Source of the DNA: Verrucomicrobiales bacterium
GTDB taxonomy: Bacteria > Verrucomicrobiota > Verrucomicrobiia > Verrucomicrobiales > DEV007
Length of the DNA stretch: 35,295 nucleotides
Direction of reading: 5' to 3'
NCBI GenBank assembly: GCA_030730365.1
Contig: JANQVJ010000039.1
Coordinates: forward strand, 1 to 35,295
Shown: in pieces, positions 29,252 to 35,295 of the stretch
Layout: every line of letters starts with the position of its first letter
Position numbering within the stretch: position 1 is the stretch's first letter
The notes under the pieces: model-generated
Database searches by the model: none
What the model saw: only the letters and a program-made list of their open reading frames with translations
What the model was told of the DNA's origin: nothing
Position numbers and translations under genes: made by a program

Positions 29252-32194
29252 TCAGTCGACAAAGAGAAACCGGTTCGTGTTGAGGAGCGCCTGGGCGTAG
29301 GCTCCCCAAGCCGAGGCGGGTGTGGCGGGGCCCGAATACGATTCGGCGAGTTCCCATTTCGGCCACTTGTTGTCGAGGTCGCTCAGCTCGGGATTCCAGC
29401 GGATCGAGTCGAAGCTGGAGTCCTTTTCGTGAGGATCGACGATGAAGTAGACCGCCTCATGCGAGGCGACGTTCAATTCGGGAATGGTCACTTCGAGCTT
29501 GTCCTTCGCGGGATCGAGGACTTTGTCAAAAACGACCCCGCCGCTGCTCGTCGCCACTTTGACGCGGACGCCGTTGCCCTGGCCGACATTCGAGCGATGC
29601 ACGATTCCGCTCACGGCAACGCGCAGGTCGGCGGGGGCGCGCCATTCGTAGATGAGACTCTCTTTTTCGGTGTAACCGGGATGGCCGGCACCGTTCGCGT
29701 CGACATAGAGATAGCTTAGCGGATTATCTTTGAGCGGCCGTTCTTTGCCGACTTGCCAGGTTTCCTTGATCCAGTGTTCGAAGGGCTGGAAGGTGACTTT
29801 GCCGGTGGCTTCGTCGACCGATCCCCAGCCGTAGCTCCACTCCGTGTTCGTCTGGCGTTTGCCCATGCGGGCGGTCTCGGACGCAAAGACGGTGACAAAA
29901 CTCTCGGCAAGCTGGCGGTCGGACTCTGAGGGAGCTTTCGCAAAGACGGCCCGGTGGAGCGCGGCGATGCGGTCCTCCGCTGCGGTCGTTTTCTGAGCGA
30001 GGACCTCGCCCTGATCCTGCACAAAGGGATTGTTGAGGGTGAAAAGAGCCTGCATCGGGATGGTCGTGGAGGGGCGCTTGCCGGTGGTTTCCTGCGGATT
30101 CGAGAAGTCGAAGTTCCGGAACGTGGGATTCAGATTCTGCCGGTCGATGAAGGCATAGACGGAGCGGCGGTTCACGTAGGGAGGCTCGAGGATGTTGACG
30201 GGTCGGCCGAACATCTCGCGGTCGAGATTGCCGGCCACGTCGAGCATGCCGTCGCGCATCTGCTCGAGCTCGAGTCGCTTTTTGTTAAACTTCCAGAGGA
30301 GGCGATTCTCGGAATCGACGAGCATGTTCTCCGTCGCTTTCGCGTTGGTCGACTGCTGCTGCCAGGTCTCCGAGGTGACAATGAGGTGGTTCAGCTTTTT
30401 CAGCGACCAGTCGTTCTCAATGAACCAGTGCGCGAGCCAGTCGAGCAGCTCGGGATGATCGGGGTGCTCGCCCTGAAGACCGAAGTCGTCGATGGTGCGG
30501 ACGATGCCCTCGCCGAAGTGCCACATCCAGACGCGGTTGACGAGGTTGCGCGCCGTGAGTGGATTGCCGGGACGGACGATCTCTTTCGCCATCTCGAGGC
30601 GGCCACTCCCTTGGGTGAACTCTCTCGAGACGCCGCCCTCGGAGGCGATCGCGGGAAACTGTCGCGGGGCAAGGTCGCCGCGCCGTCCCGCATTTCCGCG
30701 GATGAAAACGTGCTGGTTGATGGGTGTGTCACGGTCTTTCAGGATGATGGCTTTGTCGGCCTCCATCCCCGCATCGGCGATGAATTTCTGGACCTTGCCC
30801 TCCAGATTGGTTAGCTTGCGGCGATCTTCGCGATCGATCTTTGCCTTCAGTTTATCCGCTTGTCCGGCGAGGTCGGGATGCTCTTTGGCGAGTTTCTCGA
30901 GGACGGGCTTGAGGAAGTCGTCGACCTCTTTCTGCACCACGGCGAGGTCGGCAAGGTATTTGTCATATTCCGGTCCGAGCTTCGGTTCGCCGATGACGGG
31001 AGTGTCCTGGGTGAGGGAGTTCAGGAAGATGCCGTAGAGGCTGTAATATTCCTTCGTCGAGATGGGATCGAATTTGTGGTCGTGGCACTTCGCGCAGGAA
31101 ACCGTGAGAGCCATCGTTCCGCGGAAAGTCGTATCGACGCGATCGTCGAGGATCTCATCCTGATTTCCGTTTCTGCTCAGGGAAAGAAAACCGAGGGCCG
31201 CGAGGTGTTTTTTGTCCGGAGTGGCCGGGTCGACGATCTGCTCTGCCGCGAGTTGGTAGAGGAGAAACTGGTCGTAGGGCAGATCCTCGTTCATCGAGCG
31301 GATGAGCCAGTCCCGGTAGGTGTAGCTGTAGATGAAGCGGCGCTCCCGCCCAGCTCCTTCGTAGCCCTTTGTGTCGGCGTAGCGGGCCACGTCCATCCAG
31401 AGACGGGCCCAGCGTTCGCCGTAGGCGGGGGAGGCGAGGAGCTGATCGACGAGGGCGGGCCAGGCTTCTTCGTGTTTCCCGGGATCGGTGATGAATTTCT
31501 CCATCTCCTCGAACTGAGGCGGCAGACCGAGCAGGGCGAAGTGGGCGCGGCGATAGAGCGTGTAGCGGTCGGCGCGCCCGGCGGGAACGACGCCGGCCTT
31601 TGCCCGGGTTTTGCTAACAAAATAATCGATGGGGTGCCCGGCGTCGGCCGGGAGAGCGTCGGGCTTGACGGGCTGAAAGGACCAGTGCTGCGAGGGATCG
31701 GTGCCTTTTTCCGCCTCATCATAGGCCGGCCAGGGCAGGCCCATTCCGATCCAGGTGGTCAGTTTGGCGACGGCATCGGGGGAAAGTTTTTCGCCCTTCT
31801 CCGGCATCGAGGGGATGCCCTTGTCGCCCGAGTGGAGGACTGCCTTGATGAGAACACTCTCTCCGGGCTTTTCGAGATCGACGACTTTGCGGTAGTCGCT
31901 GCCCGAGAGCCAGCCCTCGCGGTGATTGAGTTCAAGCCCCACTTTGGCGCTCGTGCCGGTGTGGCAGTCGAGGCAGCTCTCGGCGAGGAGAGGCCGGACC
32001 TCTTTTTCGAAAAACTCAATCTGCTCGCCGCTGAAGGCGATCTTCCCGGCTTCGGGAGTCGCCTTAGGTGCAGGCGAAGCAGGCTTCGCTGCTTCGTTCG
32101 CGGCACGCAGGACTGTGAGCGGACCAGAGAGGGTCAGCATCGTGAGAGAAAGGCAGGAAAGGAAGAGATTACCAGACATCGACCTTACTTTCAT
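29252..32194 (-). CDS. PSD1-type c-type cytochrome protein with extended C-terminus (PSCyt1-DUF1549-DUF1553)
   Basis: 980 aa. A signal peptide (LFLSCLSLTMLTLSGPLTVLRAA, residues about 10-32) and an Ala/Pro/Lys linker precede PSCyt1 with haem motif CLDCH at 74-78. DUF1549 (about 185-400) contains QLLASPAYGERWARLWMDVARYADTKGYEGAG and a second haem motif CAKCHDHKFDPIS at 367-371. A charged coiled-coil-like insertion follows (about 400-500), then DUF1553 (about 540-790; PGNPLTARNLVNRVWMWHFGEGIV). The last about 170 residues are a beta-rich extra module (SLIYEWRAPADLRVAVSGIVHR, RVKVATSSGGVVFD), perhaps carbohydrate binding, which the paralogue at 25224-27695 lacks. It is the first gene of the four-gene array, with a divergent promoter region holding a long inverted repeat. 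Confidence 0.94.
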   Translation of the reverse strand: MKVRSMSGNLFLSCLSLTMLTLSGPLTVLRAANEAAKPASPAPKATPEAGKIAFSGEQIEFFEKEVRPLLAESCLDCHTGTSAKVGLELNHREGWLSGSDYRKVVDLEKPGESVLIKAVLHSGDKGIPSMPEKGEKLSPDAVAKLTTWIGMGLPWPAYDEAEKGTDPSQHWSFQPVKPDALPADAGHPIDYFVSKTRAKAGVVPAGRADRYTLYRRAHFALLGLPPQFEEMEKFITDPGKHEEAWPALVDQLLASPAYGERWARLWMDVARYADTKGYEGAGRERRFIYSYTYRDWLIRSMNEDLPYDQFLLYQLAAEQIVDPATPDKKHLAALGFLSLSRNGNQDEILDDRVDTTFRGTMALTVSCAKCHDHKFDPISTKEYYSLYGIFLNSLTQDTPVIGEPKLGPEYDKYLADLAVVQKEVDDFLKPVLEKLAKEHPDLAGQADKLKAKIDREDRRKLTNLEGKVQKFIADAGMEADKAIILKDRDTPINQHVFIRGNAGRRGDLAPRQFPAIASEGGVSREFTQGSGRLEMAKEIVRPGNPLTARNLVNRVWMWHFGEGIVRTIDDFGLQGEHPDHPELLDWLAHWFIENDWSLKKLNHLIVTSETWQQQSTNAKATENMLVDSENRLLWKFNKKRLELEQMRDGMLDVAGNLDREMFGRPVNILEPPYVNRRSVYAFIDRQNLNPTFRNFDFSNPQETTGKRPSTTIPMQALFTLNNPFVQDQGEVLAQKTTAAEDRIAALHRAVFAKAPSESDRQLAESFVTVFASETARMGKRQTNTEWSYGWGSVDEATGKVTFQPFEHWIKETWQVGKERPLKDNPLSYLYVDANGAGHPGYTEKESLIYEWRAPADLRVAVSGIVHRSNVGQGNGVRVKVATSSGGVVFDKVLDPAKDKLEVTIPELNVASHEAVYFIVDPHEKDSSFDSIRWNPELSDLDNKWPKWELAESYSGPATPASAWGAYAQALLNTNRFLFVD

Positions 32195-32306
32195 CCATGC
32201 TCAGAGGGCATGCAACGAACGTCTTTGCGGACAAATTTACTGACCTAAATGAGAGCGAGCGACGTTGCCTGCGGGGTCGAAGTGTTGTCCCTTGAACTGA
32301 AACAGA

Positions 32307-32374
32307 CAACCCGGTTGACAAGCGCAGGAAAAACCCCCGTAAAACCTGCAAAAGACTTGTAGTCAACCGGGTTG
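32307..32374. promoter_or_regulatory. Long nested inverted repeat in the PSD1-operon / acetyltransferase divergent region
   Basis: CAACCCGGTTGAC at 32307-32319 and its exact reverse complement GTCAACCGGGTTG at 32362-32374 are 42 bp apart, centre to centre 55 bp or about five helical turns. Each arm is itself an interrupted palindrome (CAACC-N-GGTTG). Inside lie a second pair, GCAGG and CCTGC. The left arm overlaps a TTGACA at 32315-32320 (plus) and the right arm a TTGACT on the minus strand, so both divergent promoters could be covered by a protein bound at the two arms, possibly with looping. The 280-bp spacer 32195-32474 holds no gene. Confidence 0.65.
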
Positions 32375-32474
32375 CCGTTTTGGTTTCAACCCTTTTTATC
32401 GTTCGATCCGAAGACCGTCTGATGAAATCTATTTAAGCACTACCCGTGCCAACTCCCGATCAAGGAATGCCAAA

Positions 32475-32972
32475 ATGAGAGAAAAATTCGACCCTGCTTT
32501 TACGATTCGACCGGCCTGCCCCGCCGACGTCCCGGGCATCCTCGCGATGATCCACGAGCTTGCCGAATTCGAAGCGCTTAGTCATCAGGTGGTTGCGACC
32601 GAGGCGGACTATCACGCGAGTCTCTTTGGAGAAAACCCGGCGGCCGGTTCGCTCGTGGCCGAGGGCGAAAACGGGCTCGTGGGCTACGCGATTTTCTTTT
32701 CCACCTTTTCCACTTTTATCGGACGGGCCGGGATCTGGCTCGAGGATTTGTATGTGAAACCCGATTTCCGGGGGCTTGGATTGGGGAAGGCGCTCCTCAA
32801 GGCCGTCGGGGAGATCGCCGCCGAGCGCAACGCGGGTCGCTACGAATGGTGTGTCCTCGACTGGAACCGAAACGCGATCGACCTTTACGAACGGGTCGGA
32901 GGCGAGATTTTGCAGGAATGGCGTATCGTTCGCCTCGATCAACAGGGCATCCGAGCCCTCCCCGACAAATGA
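32475..32972 (+). CDS. GNAT acetyltransferase, spermidine/spermine N1-acetyltransferase-like
   Basis: 165 aa GNAT fold. IRPACPADVPGILAMIHELAEFE at 11-33 matches the N-terminal helix pair, WLEDLYVKPDFRGLGLGKALLKA (88-110) is motif A with the acetyl-CoA pyrophosphate loop R99-G104, and YEWCVLDWNRNAIDLYERVGGE is motif B. LEDLYVxPxxRGxGxG plus VLDWNxxAIxxYxxxGG is the pattern of the SSAT / thialysine acetyltransferase branch, so polyamines or thialysine-like amines are the likely acceptors. AAGGA lies about 9 bases before the ATG. The last four bases overlap the YggS-type gene (ATGA). It is divergent from the PSD1 array. Confidence 0.9.
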   Translation: MREKFDPAFTIRPACPADVPGILAMIHELAEFEALSHQVVATEADYHASLFGENPAAGSLVAEGENGLVGYAIFFSTFSTFIGRAGIWLEDLYVKPDFRGLGLGKALLKAVGEIAAERNAGRYEWCVLDWNRNAIDLYERVGGEILQEWRIVRLDQQGIRALPDK

Positions 32973-33646
32973 GCCTCGCCGACAATCTCCGCACCGTCCT
33001 CGCCTCCATCGCTGCTGCTGTGACCCGCGCCGGGCGTGAACCCGGGGCAGTCCGGCTCGTTGCCGTGACGAAGACCTGGCCCGCCGAGACCGTGCGGGAG
33101 ATCGTTGAGGCCGGCCAGCGCGCCCTCGGGGAAAACAAGGTGCAGGAACTGCTCGGAAAGGTGCCGGAACTCCCCGCCGAGGTGGAGTGGCATCTCATCG
33201 GGCATTTGCAGCAGAATAAAACGCGCAAGATCCTCCCGCATTGCGCCCTCATTCACAGCATCGACTCCGCCGACCTCGCCCGACAGGTCAGTCGCCTCGC
33301 GGGAGAACTCGGCCTGACCGCGAAGATCCTCCTTCAGGTCAATGTCGCGAACGACGACGCCAAATTCGGATTTCCCGTTGCGGAAGCGCGTGCCTCCTTC
33401 GGCGAACTCATCGCCCTGCCTCATCTCGAGATTCGCGGGCTCATGACGGTGCCGCCCTACGATGAGGATCTCGAAAAAGTCCGTCCCCATTTTAAAAGGC
33501 TGCGCGAACTGCGCGACGAGCTGGCCGCCGCGTATCAGTGCGACCTCCCCGAGCTCTCCATGGGCATGAGCCATGACTTCGCGATCGCGATCGAAGAAGG
33601 CGCCACCCTCGTGCGCATCGGGTCGTCCATCTTCGGACATCGGTGA
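32969..33646 (+). CDS. PLP homeostasis protein, YggS/PROSC (COG0325) family
   Basis: 225 aa from the ATG at 32969, which overlaps the acetyltransferase stop by 4 bp. It is a single-domain fold-type III PLP-binding barrel. The PLP lysine is K35 in LVAVTKTW, followed by GENKVQEL, the [13 protein letters not shown] motif, [34 protein letters not shown], the phosphate-binding [28 protein letters not shown] at the end. The family has no enzymatic reaction but buffers free PLP and affects amino acid balance. Length fits the family (about 220-235 aa). The 4-bp overlap suggests translational coupling with the acetyltransferase gene. Confidence 0.96.
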   Translation: MSLADNLRTVLASIAAAVTRAGREPGAVRLVAVTKTWPAETVREIVEAGQRALGENKVQELLGKVPELPAEVEWHLIGHLQQNKTRKILPHCALIHSIDSADLARQVSRLAGELGLTAKILLQVNVANDDAKFGFPVAEARASFGELIALPHLEIRGLMTVPPYDEDLEKVRPHFKRLRELRDELAAAYQCDLPELSMGMSHDFAIAIEEGATLVRIGSSIFGHR

Positions 33647-33716
33647 AAGGCGGATCGCGTATTTCAGGGATCGATTACTCCTTTACTACTCGGCCGCTAT
33701 CCTCCTAACTCCACCC

Positions 33717-35066
33717 ATGTCGAAATCTCCAGCCCGATCCGCCGTTCCTCTTCTGAGCGTCATGATGTTTCTCCAGTTTTTCACCTGGGGAGCCTGGTTC
33801 GCCTCGATCGGTCAGGCTCTTGGAGCGAACGGACTCGGCCCGAGTGCCGGTGATGCTTATGCTTCGGCTCCGCTCGGCGCAATCTTCGCACCTCTTTTCC
33901 TCGGAATCATCGCGGATCGCTTCTTCCCTTCACAGATCGTTATGGGAGTCCTTTTCCTTCTCGGCGGAGCCATCATGTGGCTGGCGGGAAATGCCGCGGC
34001 GGCGGGAAATGCCGAGCTTCTAGGTGCTCTCTTTCTCGGTCACATGTTGTGTTACATGCCGACACTTGGGCTTGGAAACACCATTGTCTTCACCCATCTC
34101 GATCGACTTCAATTTCCGAAAGTGAGAGTCTGGGGAACCATCGGATGGATCGCCGCCGGGCTCGCCGTCGGCTTTCTCGGTTGGACCTCCTCGCTGAAGA
34201 TTTTTCAACTCGCCGCCGGTGCCGCGATTCTGCTCGGCATATTCTCGTTCGTCCTTCCCCACACACCGCCACCGGCGAAAGGAGAAAAGTTGGACATCAG
34301 GGCAGTCTTCATGCTCGATGCCTGGAAACTCCTCGCGAGACCGGGCTTCCTTGTCTTCATCCTTTGCTCGGGACTGATTTGTATTCCTCTCGCCTATTAT
34401 TTCGGAGTGACCGCGCAGTATTTGACGACAGCCGGTTACGAAGAGGCGGCCTCTTTCATGACGATAGGGCAAATGTCCGAAATTTTCTTCATGCTGCTCA
34501 TTCCCTTCTTCTTCCGGAGACTCGGCGTGAAATGGATGATCCTTGTTGGCATGCTTGCCTGGGTCGCGCGTTATTTGCTCTTCGCCTTTGGTGCCCCCGA
34601 TCAGGTGGCCTGGATGCTCTTCGCCGGCGTCGCCCTTCACGGGATCTGCTACGACTTCTTTTTTGTGACGGGCTTCATTTACACCGACTCGATCGCTCCT
34701 AAAAAGATCCGCAGTCAGGCGCAGAGCATGCTCGTTTTTATTACTCAGGGACTCGGCATGTTCATCGGCTATGGTGTGGTCTTCGGGAAATGGGGCATCG
34801 CAGGGCAGTTTTCCAAGGTCAATAAATATGAAGAACTGAACACAGTTATCACCTCAACTCGTTCTACTGAGGAACTTTCCTTCGGGGAAAAACTGACGAA
34901 ACTCTTCGCGGTGGACATGCCGGATTCCGTCGATCCTACGCTGCTCAGCACCACGATGGAGCAGTGGAAAGCCTTCTGGCTTTTCCCCGCCCTCCTCGCC
35001 GCCATCATCGCCGTGATCTTCTTCGTCGCGTTCTGGGACAAGACCAAGGTCACCGCGGACGAGTGA
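33717..35066 (+). CDS. Nucleoside:H+ symporter-family MFS permease (NupG/XapB-like)
   Basis: 449 aa from the ATG at 33717; the upstream open frame overlaps the YggS gene and is not used. It shows around twelve transmembrane helices. The N-terminal LQFFTWGAWFASIGQAL motif, APLFLGIIADRFFPSQ in loop 2-3, VRVWGTIGWIAAGLAVGFLG after helix 4, and the mid-protein YYFGVTAQYLTTAGYEEAASFMTIGQMSEIFFM together match the nucleoside:H+ symporter family. Members closer to PVC bacteria are often annotated only as MFS or nucleoside permease, and the substrate may differ. A hydrophilic loop (about 380-425) before the last helix is longer than in NupG. The gene starts 70 bp after the YggS gene; the bases before the ATG are pyrimidine-rich (CCTCCT) with no Shine-Dalgarno. 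Confidence 0.9.
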   Translation: MSKSPARSAVPLLSVMMFLQFFTWGAWFASIGQALGANGLGPSAGDAYASAPLGAIFAPLFLGIIADRFFPSQIVMGVLFLLGGAIMWLAGNAAAAGNAELLGALFLGHMLCYMPTLGLGNTIVFTHLDRLQFPKVRVWGTIGWIAAGLAVGFLGWTSSLKIFQLAAGAAILLGIFSFVLPHTPPPAKGEKLDIRAVFMLDAWKLLARPGFLVFILCSGLICIPLAYYFGVTAQYLTTAGYEEAASFMTIGQMSEIFFMLLIPFFFRRLGVKWMILVGMLAWVARYLLFAFGAPDQVAWMLFAGVALHGICYDFFFVTGFIYTDSIAPKKIRSQAQSMLVFITQGLGMFIGYGVVFGKWGIAGQFSKVNKYEELNTVITSTRSTEELSFGEKLTKLFAVDMPDSVDPTLLSTTMEQWKAFWLFPALLAAIIAVIFFVAFWDKTKVTADE

Positions 35067-35130
35067 GGTCGGAGGAACTCAAGGAGGGCAGACTTTCCTG
35101 TCCGCTTTTGATAAGTGGAAGGGTATGTTC

Positions 35131-35257
35131 CGTAGCAGAATTTGCCAAAATTCCCGTCTTCGGTCCGGCGGGGGCGGGGCAGCGCGGGGGGAACATTGGC
35201 ATGTTCCGCTACCATTATTCGTGAGCATTTTCCCGTAGCGGAATTTGCCAAGATTCC
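35131..35257. repeat. REP-like palindromic repeats at the right end
   Basis: A 24-bp imperfectly palindromic unit starting CGTAGC(A/G)GAATTTGCC occurs at 35131-35154 and again at 35234-35257 in direct orientation, with two differences and 103 bp period. Between them GGAACAT-TGGC-ATGTTCC (35190-35207) is a perfect 7-bp hairpin whose ATGTTCCG tail also precedes the first copy. The whole 229-bp tail of the window after the permease gene (35067-35295) has no gene-like frame. Confidence 0.75.
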
Positions 35258-35295
35258 TCCCCTCTAGTTCGGCACGGTCGGTGCACCACACCCAG

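Noticed and set aside
32307..32374. Integron attC-like site
   Set aside because: The arms do not contain the expected GTTRRRY and RYYYAAC core pair in the right places, and no integrase or cassette-like short genes are near.
33573..35066. Longer form of the nucleoside permease starting inside the YggS gene
   Set aside because: The extra 48 residues are Arg/Ser-rich frame shadow of the YggS gene; the first transmembrane helix directly follows the ATG at 33717.

Overview
The window looks like chromosomal DNA of a high-GC member of the Verrucomicrobiota (PVC group). The main reason is a block of four secreted planctomycete/verrucomicrobial signature proteins: two PSCyt1-DUF1549-DUF1553 c-type cytochrome proteins and two Tat-exported DUF1501 proteins. 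Supporting signs are a PVC-style nucleoside:H+ symporter-family permease, an M60-like peptidase, a ceramidase-like hydrolase, few recognisable Shine-Dalgarno sequences, and intergenic palindromic repeats. The assignment is inferred from gene content only. I saw no rRNA, tRNA, CRISPR array, integrase or transposase gene.

Layout. 1-4338 (minus): an L-Ala-D/L-Glu-type epimerase overlaps an M20 metallopeptidase by 4 bp, followed by an ABC-F ATPase whose stop codon lies in a heptamer tandem repeat at the window edge. 4517-9588 (plus): a Ski2-like helicase with a DUF3516-type C-terminus, a double TM2-domain membrane protein, a DUF3127 OB-fold protein with an SSB-like acidic tip, and an RRM protein with an RS/RG-rich low-complexity region, closed by a clear terminator. 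This block looks devoted to nucleic-acid handling. 9800-13385: a GntR/FadR-type regulator diverges from a Gfo/Idh/MocA oxidoreductase and a class III aminotransferase, with a strong palindromic operator between them. 13386-17752: a REPIN-like inverted repeat, then three minus-strand genes for exported proteins (small unknown protein, M60-like peptidase, ceramidase-like hydrolase).

17753-18309 has no convincing gene. It holds a possible decayed reading frame, one terminator-like hairpin and one strong palindrome. 18310-22761: a non-kinase ROK regulator and an MFS transporter (minus) diverge from an SsuE-like flavin reductase and SsuD-like FMNH2-dependent monooxygenase pair (plus), probably a module for uptake and oxidation of an organosulfonate or similar compound. 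22819-23805: a secreted YHYH-domain protein with a pure Pro-Gly-Gly repeat. 23809-32194 (minus): two tandem PSD1-DUF1501 pairs in alternating order, probably one operon. 32307-32374: a long nested inverted repeat in the divergent promoter region. 32475-35066 (plus): an SSAT-like acetyltransferase overlapping a YggS-type PLP homeostasis protein by 4 bp, then the nucleoside permease-like transporter. The right end carries another family of palindromic repeats.

The least explained items are the duplicated PSD1/DUF1501 operon, the SSB-tailed DUF3127 protein beside the RRM protein and Ski2-like helicase, the monooxygenase with altered active-site positions, and the four unrelated palindromic intergenic element families.
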